A stretch of DNA of 64,000 nt, taken from positions 1 through 64,000 of the forward strand of contig JAKQVC010000110.1 in assembly GCA_029571985.1 (NCBI GenBank). Reading direction: 5' to 3'. Numbering within the stretch: the first letter of the stretch is position 1; each line of letters opens with the position of its first letter. The DNA is from Bacteroidota bacterium. GTDB lineage: Bacteria; Bacteroidota; Bacteroidia; Chitinophagales; BACL12. The position numbers were made by a program, and so were the translations under genes. Of the stretch, positions 33,492 through 43,763 are shown in pieces. The notes below the pieces were generated by a model. The model was not told the origin of the DNA, ran no database searches, and saw only the letters and a list, made by a program, of their open reading frames with translations.

Positions 33492-34871
33492 CTAAGCGAT
33501 AAGCGAAGTAAACAAATCGGGCAGTATACCCAACAGCAGTAAAATGGCTGCGGCAACCAGCAATACAACCGTATAACCTGTCCCAAGCTTAACTTTCGGC
33601 ATTTCGCCGGCAGTAAAACTAATAGCCATTACACGCAAGTAATAATATACACCAACCAGTGAAGTCAACACAGCAATGATAACCGGCCAAATAACGCCAC
33701 CATCAATCGCATTGCTAAACACGGCATATTTTCCGAAAAATCCGGCCATTGGTGGAATACCCGAAAGGGATAGCATAGATATGGCAAGTGTGATGCCTAA
33801 AAATTTATTGTGCGCAAACAAGCCTTTCAATCCATCAATCGAATCAACACCGGTTTGTTCCTTTACAATTGTATAAATAGCAAAGGCAATCAGACTGGCG
33901 ATTCCATACGCAGCCAGGTAATATAAAATATACTCACTGGTTAATGCATTGGTTGCACAGATCGCCACCAGCACATATCCGGCATTGGCGATACCTGAAT
34001 ACGCCAGCATGCGCTTGAAATTTTGCTGATATAACGCCAGCACATTACCTACAATCAGGGTGAGTATGGCCACGATAGTAATCATATCCTGCCAGATACC
34101 ACTTTGGGTCATCAGTGTCTGCTCTAAGAAGCGAAGTAAAGCACCAAAAGCGGCCACCTTCACTACCGTTGCCATAAAAGCTGTTATCACCGTAGGCGCG
34201 CCCTGATACACATCCGGTGCCCAGAAATGAAAAGGTACTGCCGATATTTTAAAAATAAATGCGCCCAGAATTAATACACATCCAATTACAAACATGGGAG
34301 GTAAACCCTCCGGCTGACTTTGCACATATTCTGCAATTTGGGTCATATCAAAGCTATAGGCTGTGCCATAAATAAAGGTGATACCCAATAACAGGAAACA
34401 GGTTGCAAATGAGCCCATCAGAAAATATTTCAACCCGGCTTCATTGCTGAATAAATTACGACGATTACTTCCCGCTAAAATATACAAGGGAATACTAAGG
34501 GCTTCTATACCGATAAACAACATCACCAGATTCTGATAAGAAACGGATAAAATACCCCCGATTAAAGAAAATAAAAATAATGCGTAGATATCAGACAGGT
34601 GGTCGATATTCTCGCGATAATAATATCTGCTGATAGCCAGCACACCCATCGCCAACAGAATCATGATAATGCTGAAACCATGCGACAAGGTGTCGAACAG
34701 CAACATATTATTCATAAGGCTTTCATAACCACCGTTGTAGCGGAACATGATAAGCGCAAGCGCTGCGATACATGACATCAACACAAGTGGCAAAGCCAAA
34801 TTTTTTGCACGGAATATACCCGCGAACATCGATGCGATACCTGCCGAAGCTAAAATGATTACTGAGGTCAT
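33492..34871 (-). CDS. nuoN: NADH-quinone oxidoreductase subunit N
   Basis: A 459-residue antiporter-like membrane subunit of complex I with about 14 membrane segments. It shows YILAGSNRRN, SAVPFHFWAPDVYQGAPT with the conserved lysine region just before (FIFKISAVPFH), and YSGIANAGYVL. It is the last gene of the leftward nuo operon and overlaps nuoM by 4 bases. A weak hairpin (CTTAGTGC / GCACTAAG) spans the stop codon at 33458-33496 and may end the operon. Confidence 0.93.
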   Translation of the reverse strand: MTSVIILASAGIASMFAGIFRAKNLALPLVLMSCIAALALIMFRYNGGYESLMNNMLLFDTLSHGFSIIMILLAMGVLAISRYYYRENIDHLSDIYALFLFSLIGGILSVSYQNLVMLFIGIEALSIPLYILAGSNRRNLFSNEAGLKYFLMGSFATCFLLLGITFIYGTAYSFDMTQIAEYVQSQPEGLPPMFVIGCVLILGAFIFKISAVPFHFWAPDVYQGAPTVITAFMATVVKVAAFGALLRFLEQTLMTQSGIWQDMITIVAILTLIVGNVLALYQQNFKRMLAYSGIANAGYVLVAICATNALTSEYILYYLAAYGIASLIAFAIYTIVKEQTGVDSIDGLKGLFAHNKFLGITLAISMLSLSGIPPMAGFFGKYAVFSNAIDGGVIWPVIIAVLTSLVGVYYYLRVMAISFTAGEMPKVKLGTGYTVVLLVAAAILLLLGILPDLFTSLIA

Positions 34872-36340
34872 GAGTTTATAGTTGTTGCGCTGATCTTGTT
34901 TTGAAATTGCAGGATAATCTCCTGAACTGAATGCTCTGTAATATGTGTAATGGCCTGAGGAAATAATCCGAATGCAAAAATCAGTAACATGATTACAATA
35001 AGCGCATATTTATCAATACCCTTTACTTCAGGGAAACTTGTCGATTTTCCGGTAGCTTCACCTAACATGACGTGCTTATAAGCGCCAAACATATATACGG
35101 CACCGAGAATAACTCCGCTTCCTGCCAATAAACACAACCATGGATGCATTTGGAATACGGCGTTCAGCAACATAAATTCTCCGGGGAATGCATTTGTTAA
35201 TGGTAGCGCTACAGATGCCAGCATAACAACTAAAAACAATCCGGCAAATAAAGGCGCCTGATTCCGGATACCCCCCATGCTGTATATACTATGTGTATCG
35301 TAATGTCTGAATAAAATTTGCGCTACATAGAATAATGCTACTGCGTTAATACCATGCGCAAACATTTGCAACATACTTCCCTGCAAACCGGAAGCACTTA
35401 CCGTTAATATACCGGCCGTAATTAAACCCACGTGCGCTATTGACGAATAGGCAAACAAGGTTTTAATATCTTTTTGCATCCAGGCAATGGCAGAGGCATA
35501 CAGCACGCCGATGGCTGCCAATACCATAATAAGTGTATCATATTGCTCAACCGCCTGTGGCACTACCGGAATAACCCAACGAATAATGCTGTATAATCCC
35601 ATTTTTAACATTACACCACTTAACAACATAGTTGCCGGTGAAGGTGCTGCAGTGTAGGTTGATGGCTGCCAGGTATGAAATGGAAATACCGGAATTTTAA
35701 TGGCATACGCCAGCATAAAAGCAAAGAAAATATATCCCTGAACATCAGCAGGAATCTGCAGTCGATAAACGGCTGCAATATCAGTTGTCGGCGTATGACT
35801 TTGCAGGCTCAACCAGATAATGGCAACGAGCATAAACAAACTACCGAATAAGGTATAAATAAAAAACTTGAAGGTGATTTTTCTCGCTTCTCCTTTTCCC
35901 CACCACAAAACAAGGAAGTAAGCCGGAATCAGGGCAAGTTCCCAGAAAATATAATACAGGAACATATCCATGCTTACAAATACACCGTTCATGGCACCTT
36001 GCATGATCATCATTAGGCCGTACAATAAATGGCTTTCTTTATACTGATCGTGCGCAGTGCTGAGGATGATGAAAGGCATCAGGATATTAGAAAGCAACAC
36101 CATCAGCATACTGATACCGTCCATACCGATATGAAACCGTATGCCAAGCATCCGCACCCATGGTTCATCAATCGAAAATTGAACACCTCCGTCGGGATGA
36201 AATTGCGACAATACAAATGCACTCATCGCGATGCTGACAAGTGAAGAAATCAAAGCGATTTTCCGGGAAAGTGCCTGTGGAGCTGTCCAGATAATGAACC
36301 CCGAAACAATCGGAATGAGTATGAGTAAAAGGGTATACAT
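34868..36340 (-). CDS. nuoM: NADH-quinone oxidoreductase subunit M
   Basis: A 490-residue proton-pumping membrane subunit. It has GMDGISMLMVLL, FWELALIPAYFLVLWWG (conserved glutamate of the channel), AIKIPVFPFHTWQPSTY (key lysine) and AYSSIAHVGLI. It starts 6 bases after nuoL and overlaps nuoN. The length is typical. Confidence 0.95.
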   Translation of the reverse strand: MYTLLLILIPIVSGFIIWTAPQALSRKIALISSLVSIAMSAFVLSQFHPDGGVQFSIDEPWVRMLGIRFHIGMDGISMLMVLLSNILMPFIILSTAHDQYKESHLLYGLMMIMQGAMNGVFVSMDMFLYYIFWELALIPAYFLVLWWGKGEARKITFKFFIYTLFGSLFMLVAIIWLSLQSHTPTTDIAAVYRLQIPADVQGYIFFAFMLAYAIKIPVFPFHTWQPSTYTAAPSPATMLLSGVMLKMGLYSIIRWVIPVVPQAVEQYDTLIMVLAAIGVLYASAIAWMQKDIKTLFAYSSIAHVGLITAGILTVSASGLQGSMLQMFAHGINAVALFYVAQILFRHYDTHSIYSMGGIRNQAPLFAGLFLVVMLASVALPLTNAFPGEFMLLNAVFQMHPWLCLLAGSGVILGAVYMFGAYKHVMLGEATGKSTSFPEVKGIDKYALIVIMLLIFAFGLFPQAITHITEHSVQEIILQFQNKISATTINS

Positions 36341-36346
36341 CCGTTA

Positions 36347-38257
36347 TTACATCAAATAAATTAATAATACGATAGCGCCCATGCCTATTGCCATGGCAAA
36401 CAGATAAAAACTGACTGTACCGGTTTGCATATAGCGTAATTGCGTAGATGCATACTGCACCAGCTGGCCCATGCCGTTCACAATACCGTCTACAACTTTT
36501 AAATCGAAAATCTTATACAGAAAATCGCTGAACATGCGAAGCGGTTTTACAATTACAGCTTCATATAATTCATCAACATAAAATTTATGGTTGAGCACTT
36601 TATTGATGCCGTGAATTTCACTGTCTTCAACCGGCACTTCCTGACGCACGCGATATTTACGATGCGCTAAAAATATCACGCCAAAAATGGCAACGCTCGC
36701 AATTCCCATTAAGGTGAGCTCAGTAGAAACAGCTAATTCATGTGCATGAACCGGAACAATTTCTTCTAACCAATGTGTCAGCATGGTATTACCACCAAAA
36801 ATATGCGGGAGATTAATAACACCACCCAAAATACTTAAGGCACATAACACCATCAGCGGTATGGTAATCACACGTGGTGATTCATGAATGTGTGCACGCA
36901 CATGCTCTGTCATACGCGGTGCACCCTGAAACACAACTGCATACAAGCGCATCATATAATAGGCCGTAAATAATCCGGCAAATAATCCCAGCACCCATAA
37001 AACAGGCGACACATGATAGGCCGAAACCAATATACTATCCTTCGAGAAAAAGCCAGAGAATGGCGGCACAGCCATAATGGCCAACACGCCAAATCCGAAC
37101 ACCCAATGCGTAATTTTCATATAGGAACGCAGTCCACCCATCTTGCGAATATCTTGTTCGCCCCCCATACCATGTATAACCGAACCTGCGCTTAAGAATA
37201 ATAAAGCTTTAAAGAATGCATGCGTAATTAAATGGAACATGGCAGCATCGTAAGCACCAACACCAATCGCAAAAAACATCAATCCCAACTGACTTACCGT
37301 TGAATAGGCCAATACCTTTTTAATATCGTTTTGCTGCAAGGCAATGGCACCGGCAAAAATAGAAGTCACCAAACCCACCACTGTAATAATCTGCAAGGTT
37401 AATTCTGCTTCAGAAAACATCAGGTTACTGCGCACAATCATATAAATACCGGCTGTAACCATGGTAGCCGCGTGAATGAGTGCTGAAACAGGTGTTGGAC
37501 CGGCCATGGCATCAGGCAACCATGTATATAATGGTATTTGCGCTGATTTACCGCAAGCACCAATAAATAATAACAGTGTAATAGCATTTACCATACCTGA
37601 ATCCGGCACAAAATATTCAGGTGAAGAAGGATTAAAGCGCGCTGCCACTCCATCAAAGGTGAGTGTTCCTGCATATTGAAATAATAAGAATAACCCTAAC
37701 AACATGGCTAGGTCGCCAATACGGTTCATAATAAATGCCTTGTTAGCGGCTTTATTATACTCCGGATTTTTAAACCAAAATCCAATCAACAGGTAAGAGC
37801 ACAAACCAACACCTTCCCAACCCACAAACATCAACACATAGTTATTGGCCATCACCAGCATCAGCATAAAGAAGATGAAGAGATTGAGGTAACTAAAGAA
37901 CCTGTTAAAGCCGGCATCTCCATGCATGTATCCGATAGAATACATATGAATCATACTTCCAATACCTGTAATGACCATCATCATCACCACCGACAACTGA
38001 TCAATTTGCAATGCAAATGGAATATGCATATCTCCGGCTGCGAACCAGTCAAACAATTGCACATGTATCGCACCATTTGAGCGCACATGCGCAAATAATA
38101 CAACGGTTAATACAAATGATACTATAATCCATGCAGTAGCATGCACTCCGGCCAATTTTTCACTGATTTTATCCTTGAACAGGATATGTATCAGAAATCC
38201 CGCCAGTGGCAACACCGGGATTAAGATGGATAGGGTATTCAAAATGTTCTGACTCAC
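36347..38257 (-). CDS. nuoL: NADH-quinone oxidoreductase subunit L
   Basis: A 636-residue proton-pumping subunit with the lateral helix at its C-terminus. It shows QIDQLSVVMMMVITGIGSMIHMYSIGYM, FVGWEGVGLCSYLLIGFW, AQIPLYTWLPDAMAGPTPVSALIHAATMVTAG and AYSTVSQLGLM. Spaced 28 bases from nuoK and 6 from nuoM. Confidence 0.96.
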   Translation of the reverse strand: MSQNILNTLSILIPVLPLAGFLIHILFKDKISEKLAGVHATAWIIVSFVLTVVLFAHVRSNGAIHVQLFDWFAAGDMHIPFALQIDQLSVVMMMVITGIGSMIHMYSIGYMHGDAGFNRFFSYLNLFIFFMLMLVMANNYVLMFVGWEGVGLCSYLLIGFWFKNPEYNKAANKAFIMNRIGDLAMLLGLFLLFQYAGTLTFDGVAARFNPSSPEYFVPDSGMVNAITLLLFIGACGKSAQIPLYTWLPDAMAGPTPVSALIHAATMVTAGIYMIVRSNLMFSEAELTLQIITVVGLVTSIFAGAIALQQNDIKKVLAYSTVSQLGLMFFAIGVGAYDAAMFHLITHAFFKALLFLSAGSVIHGMGGEQDIRKMGGLRSYMKITHWVFGFGVLAIMAVPPFSGFFSKDSILVSAYHVSPVLWVLGLFAGLFTAYYMMRLYAVVFQGAPRMTEHVRAHIHESPRVITIPLMVLCALSILGGVINLPHIFGGNTMLTHWLEEIVPVHAHELAVSTELTLMGIASVAIFGVIFLAHRKYRVRQEVPVEDSEIHGINKVLNHKFYVDELYEAVIVKPLRMFSDFLYKIFDLKVVDGIVNGMGQLVQYASTQLRYMQTGTVSFYLFAMAIGMGAIVLLIYLM

Positions 38258-38285
38258 GTTTCGCGATTTATTTTTCAGGCTTCCA

Positions 38286-38618
38286 TCACCATTTCAGGCG
38301 ATTCAAAGCATTGATATCAATTGATTTTGTGTTTCGGTAAATCATCACCAGCATGGCCAGTCCAACTGCTACTTCGGCAGCGGCAACAACCATGATAAAA
38401 AAAACAAATGCCTGGCCCGCAGGATCGTTATGATAAGCCGAGAATGAAGCTGCCATCAAATTAATAGCATTCAACATCAACTCAATGCTTAAAAAAACAA
38501 CGATCAGATTTCTGCGCATTAAAATGCCGATTACGCCAATGCAAAACAAAATAATGCTAAGCATCACATAATTTTCCAGCGGGATTACCTGTAACTGCTG
38601 ACTTAATGTATTATCCAT
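38286..38618 (-). CDS. nuoK: NADH-quinone oxidoreductase subunit K
   Basis: A 110-residue membrane subunit with three helices. It has the conserved IELMLNAINL segment with its membrane glutamate and FFIMVVAAAEVAVGLAM with the second buried glutamate. It overlaps nuoJ by 8 bases. Confidence 0.94.
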   Translation of the reverse strand: MDNTLSQQLQVIPLENYVMLSIILFCIGVIGILMRRNLIVVFLSIELMLNAINLMAASFSAYHNDPAGQAFVFFIMVVAAAEVAVGLAMLVMIYRNTKSIDINALNRLKW

Positions 38619-39117
38619 TGGTCTGCTCCTTTTTATTAATGATGACTACACCAACCATGGCCGATAAAAACAAAATACTGGTTAATTCGAATGGAATCAG
38701 GTAATCATTAAATAGCACCTTACCTAATGTTTGCACACTGCCCACATTTTCATTCATCGGATCGGGCATAACCACGAGTTCTGTTTGATAAAAGGCAGAG
38801 AATAATAACAGGAACAAGCCCCCGCCGGTTAACATAGCAGCCAGCCTGAGCATATTACTTTTCGAAAAATGTTGTTGTACGTTTAAATTGAGGAACATTA
38901 ACACATACAAAAACAACACCATGATAGCTCCGGCGTATACAATAATATGTACTACTGCCAGGAACTGCGCGTTTAGCATGATATATAATCCGGCCACGCT
39001 AAAAAAGCATACCAGCAGATAGAGCACGCTATACATCGGGTTGCGTTGAAACAGCATCATCAGGCTGCTCGCTATCGCAAGTGCCGAGAGGCCGTAGAAA
39101 AATACCTGGGTCATCAA
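38611..39117 (-). CDS. nuoJ: NADH-quinone oxidoreductase subunit J
   Basis: A 168-residue membrane subunit with five helices. It contains MYSVLYLLVCFFSVAGLYIML, VVHIIVYAGAIMVLFLYVLMFL (the conserved pi-bulge region) and a C-terminal ILFLSAMVGVVII. It is followed directly by nuoK. Confidence 0.93.
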   Translation of the reverse strand: MMTQVFFYGLSALAIASSLMMLFQRNPMYSVLYLLVCFFSVAGLYIMLNAQFLAVVHIIVYAGAIMVLFLYVLMFLNLNVQQHFSKSNMLRLAAMLTGGGLFLLLFSAFYQTELVVMPDPMNENVGSVQTLGKVLFNDYLIPFELTSILFLSAMVGVVIINKKEQTNG

Positions 39118-39147
39118 AATGTACTCTGTTTTACGCTTGATTAAAAA

Positions 39148-39696
39148 TTACATCGCACCGTTTCGCACTGCTTTCCGACGGTCGCTTACATCTATACGTT
39201 TATCCTGCTCAATGCCTTCAACCAACTTGTCTTTTGTGAAAATAAACTGTCCACGCTCATAATTAGATTCCGCAATTCTGTCGGTCAGGTAAATTGCATC
39301 CTTTGGACAAGCCTCTTCACATAATCCACAGAAAATGCAGCGCAACATATTAATGTTATACTCCACTGCATATTTCTCTTCACGATATAAATGTTCCTCA
39401 CCTTTTTTGCGTTCACCGGCAATCATGGTAATAGCCTCTGCCGGACAAGCCACAGCGCACAAACCACAGGCGGTGCAATTTTCGCGGCCTTGTTCATCGC
39501 GCTTTAGCACATGCTGACCGCGATAGATCCGTCCATGGTCACGTTGTTGTTCAGGATAGCTAACCGTCACCTTTTTCTTAAACATATGTTTAAAGGTGAT
39601 GCGCAAGCCTCCAAAAATGGCAGGCAGATATAAGCGTTCGGCAAACGATAACTGTTTGTTCGAAACTACTTTACTTCTATTCGTTAAACTCTGCAT
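39148..39696 (-). CDS. nuoI: NADH-quinone oxidoreductase subunit I
   Basis: A 182-residue peripheral subunit with two [4Fe-4S] clusters: C74, C77, C80 and C84 (CTACGLCAVACP), and C120, C123, C126 and C130 (CIFCGLCEEACP). An amphipathic N-terminal segment precedes them. The 67 bases between nuoH and nuoI contain no other gene. Confidence 0.96.
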   Translation of the reverse strand: MQSLTNRSKVVSNKQLSFAERLYLPAIFGGLRITFKHMFKKKVTVSYPEQQRDHGRIYRGQHVLKRDEQGRENCTACGLCAVACPAEAITMIAGERKKGEEHLYREEKYAVEYNINMLRCIFCGLCEEACPKDAIYLTDRIAESNYERGQFIFTKDKLVEGIEQDKRIDVSDRRKAVRNGAM

Positions 39697-39763
39697 CTCA
39701 TGTATGTTTTATCGTTGCAATACCATCCCTTCTTATGTCAGGCAAATCGATGAATACGTTTAT

Positions 39764-40801
39764 TTATAAAAATATTATGACAGCACCGGTTATTAATACA
39801 TTAAGAATCGCCAATGGAAATAACACCTTCCATCCCAGGTTCAACAATTGGTCGAAACGGAACCTCGGAATAGTCCAGCGAATCCACATGAAAAAGAAAA
39901 TAAAGAATAAAATCTTCGCAAATAAAACGCCGAAGCAAATCAATGCGAATACAATTTCATGCACATTTCCCTGTACGGCTTCCATACCCGGAAAATTATA
40001 TCCGCCAAAGTATAAACAGGAAATCATGGCACTGGAAATAAACATGTTTACATATTCTGCAAACAAATAGAATCCCAGTTTCATTGAACTATACTCTGTA
40101 TGATAGCCACCCACCAATTCGGTTTCCGATTCCGGAAGGTCAAATGGCGTTCGGTTACATTCAGCAAATGCACAAATAATAAAAATCAAAAAACCCAGTG
40201 GCTGTACAAACACATTCCAATGCATGCCACCCCAGCCGCTTTGTCCTGCTACAATATCGCCGATACTTAAGGAGCCTGAGCTCATTACAATAGCGATAAT
40301 ACTCATGCCCATGGCCAGCTCGTAACTAATCATCTGACTGGATGCACGCACTGCACCTAAAAGTGAATACTTATTATTAGAAGCCCAACCCCCAATCATA
40401 ATACCATACACACCTAAGCTTACCACACCCAGCACATACAAAATACCAATATTAATATCTGCTACCTGAACAGGCACATGCATATCATTAATCGTAATAC
40501 CCGGTGCCCAGGGAATAACCGCACTGGTCATTAAAGCCGTTATCATGGTAATTGCAGGACCTGCAATAAATAAAAATCTGTTCGAAGTATCCGGAATAAT
40601 ATCCTCCTTCATAAACATTTTAACACCATCGGCTAACGGCTGCAACAAACCAAACGGACCTGCTCTGTTTGGCCCCAGACGGTCTTGCATAAAACCGGCT
40701 ACTTTACGTTCGGCATAAGTGCTATATGCTGCTATCAATAAGGACACAACAAAAAGCACTATAACGAGACAAATTTTAAATATGAGAATTGGATCATTCA
40801 T
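39764..40801 (-). CDS. nuoH: NADH-quinone oxidoreductase subunit H
   Basis: A 345-residue membrane subunit forming the quinone entry. It has YAERKVAGFMQDRLGPNRAGP, GLLQPLADGVKMFMKED, GWASNNKYSLLGAVRASSQMISYE and AECNRTPFDLPESETELVGGYHTEYSSMKL. Eight membrane segments are evident. The length is normal. Confidence 0.96.
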   Translation of the reverse strand: MNDPILIFKICLVIVLFVVSLLIAAYSTYAERKVAGFMQDRLGPNRAGPFGLLQPLADGVKMFMKEDIIPDTSNRFLFIAGPAITMITALMTSAVIPWAPGITINDMHVPVQVADINIGILYVLGVVSLGVYGIMIGGWASNNKYSLLGAVRASSQMISYELAMGMSIIAIVMSSGSLSIGDIVAGQSGWGGMHWNVFVQPLGFLIFIICAFAECNRTPFDLPESETELVGGYHTEYSSMKLGFYLFAEYVNMFISSAMISCLYFGGYNFPGMEAVQGNVHEIVFALICFGVLFAKILFFIFFFMWIRWTIPRFRFDQLLNLGWKVLFPLAILNVLITGAVIIFL

Positions 40802-40839
40802 TTTATGTGGTACTGTGTTATCGTGTTCAGCTGGTTTAT

Positions 40840-41790
40840 TTAATTGGAAAGCTTTTTCTGATTCACCGGAAGCTCATACGGCAACTCATAATGATTTTGG
40901 GAAATCACAGAGTGACGATCAACATCCGCCGGTCCTTCTATTGTCCAGTCAATGGTTTGTTTTTTATCAAAGCGACAGGTGTTACAAATAAAGCCTTCAC
41001 TTTCTCCCCATTTATCTTTTCTACTGGTTACGCGTAATACTTCGGCGCCCTGATACCATAAAGTAACTTTACCACTGCAGGTAGGGCAATCGCGATGCGC
41101 ATACATTGGTTTAGTAAACCACACGCGCGATTTAAATCTGAATGTTTTATCTGTAAGTGCCCCCACCGGACACACATCAATCATATTACCCGACATTTCG
41201 TTGTCGACAGCCTGTTCAATAAATGTCGAAATTTCTGAAACCTCGCCGCGGTATAAAACACCATGCACGCGCTCAGGTGTCAGTTGCTCTGCAACCTGTG
41301 TGCATCGATAGCACAAAATGCAGCGATTCATATGCAACTGAATTTTATCGCCAATATCTATGCGTTCGAAAGTACGGCGTTCAAATTCGTAGCGGCTTTT
41401 TGATAAACCATGATCATAGCTCAAATCCTGCAAATGACATTCGCCGGCCTGATCACAAATAGGGCAATCGAGCGGGTGATTCACCAGGAGGAATTCAACA
41501 ACGCCTCTGCGTGCTTCAATTACTTCTGGCGATGTAACGTTGCGCACTTCCATACCATCCATAACGGCGGTGCGACAGCTGGCAACCAATTTTGGCATGG
41601 GACGCGGATCGCGGTCAGAACCCTTGGTTACCTTAACCAGACAAACACGACATTTTCCGCCGCTGCCTTTTAATTTGGAATAATAGCACATCGCTGGTGG
41701 CACATTAACACCAATCTGGCGCGCTGCTTCCAAAATCGTAGTTCCTGCCGGAACCTCGATGGTGATATCGTCTATTGTTACTTTTGGCAT
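40840..41790 (-). CDS. nuoG: NADH-quinone oxidoreductase subunit G, short form
   Basis: A 316-residue subunit. It has a [2Fe-2S] ferredoxin domain (C35, C47, C50, C72), the His-ligated N5 site (H105, C109, C112, C118), an N4-type CILCYRC (C157, C160, C163, plus C207) and two further CXXC pairs (CPTC and CNTC) where the molybdopterin-like domain normally begins. The large C-terminal domain of about 500 residues found in E. coli is absent; from memory short NuoG proteins are common in Bacteroidota. It runs as part of the intact operon, so it is unlikely to be a truncation. Confidence 0.93.
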   Translation of the reverse strand: MPKVTIDDITIEVPAGTTILEAARQIGVNVPPAMCYYSKLKGSGGKCRVCLVKVTKGSDRDPRPMPKLVASCRTAVMDGMEVRNVTSPEVIEARRGVVEFLLVNHPLDCPICDQAGECHLQDLSYDHGLSKSRYEFERRTFERIDIGDKIQLHMNRCILCYRCTQVAEQLTPERVHGVLYRGEVSEISTFIEQAVDNEMSGNMIDVCPVGALTDKTFRFKSRVWFTKPMYAHRDCPTCSGKVTLWYQGAEVLRVTSRKDKWGESEGFICNTCRFDKKQTIDWTIEGPADVDRHSVISQNHYELPYELPVNQKKLSN

Positions 41791-41862
41791 TGCTTTATTC
41801 AGCTATGTTCGTTTTGTTGCTGTGATTTACTTCTTTAATTAAAACCTGTCAACACGTATGAG

Positions 41863-43209
41863 TTAAACTGTTTGCATTTTCATCTCCGGTTGATACACAT
41901 GATCAGCATCAAATACGCGATGCGGATATTTCACATGATATTCAAACTCATGACGGAAATGTCGAATGGCAGCCGCAACAGGCCATGCCGCAGCATCACC
42001 TAAGGGGCAAATCGTATTTCCTTCAATCTTGCGTTGAATATCCCATAACAAATCAATGTCTTCCATCTTGCCATGACCATATTCAATATTATGCAACACA
42101 CGCTCCATCCAACCTGTTCCTTCGCGGCAGGGTGAACATTGTCCGCATGATTCATGATGATAGAATCGCGCAAAATTCCAGGTGTTACGCACGATACAGG
42201 CTTTCTCATCAAACACAATAAATCCACCTGAACCTAACATCGAACCGGTTGCAAAACCACCCTCGCTTAAACTTTCGTAAGTCATCAGACGCGGTGATCC
42301 ATCGCTTTGTTTAAACAATAATTGTTTAGGTAAAATCGGCACAGATGAACCACCCGGCACACAGGCTTTAATATCTAAGCCATTTGGTATACCGCCGCAA
42401 TATTCGTCGCTGTAAATAAATTCTTCTACAGATATACCCATTTCAATTTCATATACACCGGGTTTATTAATATTTCCGGAGGCTGAAATCAATTTTGTAC
42501 CTGTCGATTTTCCGATACCAATTTTAGCATACTCTTCACCACCGTCATTTACAATGGGCACAACAGCTGCAATGGATTCGACATTATTTACGATGGTCGG
42601 ACAATTATACAAACCGGCAATAGCAGGAAACGGTGGCTTGATACGCGGATTACCACGTTTACCTTCAAGTGATTCGATTAATGCGGTTTCTTCTCCACAG
42701 ATATAAGCACCTGCACCCGGATGCACATGCAAATCGAGTGAATAACCGGTACCTAAAATATTATTACCTAAAAATCCTTTCGCATAAGCTTCCGCAATTG
42801 CTTTTTCTAATATGCGCAGGATAAACATATACTCACCGCGTATATAAATGTAAGAAGTACGACAACCGAGCGCATAGCTGGAAACAATCATTCCCTCAAT
42901 TAAGAGGTGCGGTATTTTCTCCATTAACAACCGGTCTTTAAAAGTACCCGGTTCCGACTCATCGGCATTGCACAATAAATAGCGTGGTTTATCGGTCGAC
43001 TTATCCAGAAAAGACCATTTCATCCCCGTAGGGAAACCGGCGCCACCGCGACCACGCAGGCCTGATTTTTTTACCTCTTCGGTAACTGCATCAGGAGTCA
43101 TCGTTTTGAGCGCTTTTTCTAAAGAGCGATATCCACCATGCCTGATGTAGCCTTCCATCGTGTTGATGTCAGGCTTATCAATATGTTCTAATAATAATTT
43201 TCTTCCCAC
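41863..43209 (-). CDS. nuoF: NADH-quinone oxidoreductase subunit F
   Basis: A 448-residue subunit that binds NADH, FMN and cluster N3. It shows GRGGAGFPTG (53-62), CNADESEPGTFKDR, GAGAYICGEETALIESLEGKRG and the cluster motif ESCGQCSPCREGTGWM with a later CPLGDAAAW cysteine. It has 72 bases before nuoG and 37 after nuoE. Confidence 0.96.
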   Translation of the reverse strand: MGRKLLLEHIDKPDINTMEGYIRHGGYRSLEKALKTMTPDAVTEEVKKSGLRGRGGAGFPTGMKWSFLDKSTDKPRYLLCNADESEPGTFKDRLLMEKIPHLLIEGMIVSSYALGCRTSYIYIRGEYMFILRILEKAIAEAYAKGFLGNNILGTGYSLDLHVHPGAGAYICGEETALIESLEGKRGNPRIKPPFPAIAGLYNCPTIVNNVESIAAVVPIVNDGGEEYAKIGIGKSTGTKLISASGNINKPGVYEIEMGISVEEFIYSDEYCGGIPNGLDIKACVPGGSSVPILPKQLLFKQSDGSPRLMTYESLSEGGFATGSMLGSGGFIVFDEKACIVRNTWNFARFYHHESCGQCSPCREGTGWMERVLHNIEYGHGKMEDIDLLWDIQRKIEGNTICPLGDAAAWPVAAAIRHFRHEFEYHVKYPHRVFDADHVYQPEMKMQTV

Positions 43210-43246
43210 TGGTATTAATTGTTCAATTGAACTAATTCTTTTCCGG

Positions 43247-43744
43247 TTAACTGTTTTTACTGCGCATATCAGCTAAAATAGCATCCACTTTCTCTTCTGT
43301 CAGATGCTCATAAAAGGTTTCACCTATCTGAAACATCGGTGCATAACCACAGGCGCCTAAACATTCTACACCCTTAAGTGTAAACATGCCATCGCGTGTA
43401 GTTTCACCCACCTTTATATTGAGCTTCTTTTCTATATAACTGATGATACGTTCAGCACCATTTAAACAACAAGGACCTGTCTGGCAAACTTCAATCAGCA
43501 CCTTACCCACCGGTTCTGTGTGAAACATGGAATAAAAGGTAGCAACCTCATACACTTCAATTGGATGTATATGCAACAAACGCGCAACATAATCCATCGA
43601 CTCTGCATTCAACCACCCGCCAAATTCTTTCTGCGCAATGTGCAACACCGGCAACAAAGCGGATTTCTGCCTGTCAGCAGGATAGTGACTCAGCAACCTG
43701 CTCACTTCTACCATTGCTTCTGGTGATAATTCTTTGTTTTGCAC
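43247..43744 (-). CDS. nuoE: NADH-quinone oxidoreductase subunit E
   Basis: A 165-residue thioredoxin-like [2Fe-2S] subunit with ligands C87, C92, C128 and C132 (CQTGPC ... ECLGAC). ATFYSMFHTEPVGK is also typical. Its ATG lies 116 bases after the nuoD stop; this is the largest gap in the operon and is filled by repeats. Confidence 0.95.
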   Translation of the reverse strand: MQNKELSPEAMVEVSRLLSHYPADRQKSALLPVLHIAQKEFGGWLNAESMDYVARLLHIHPIEVYEVATFYSMFHTEPVGKVLIEVCQTGPCCLNGAERIISYIEKKLNIKVGETTRDGMFTLKGVECLGACGYAPMFQIGETFYEHLTEEKVDAILADMRSKNS

Positions 43745-43763
43745 TTTATGTTTTTTTAAATTG

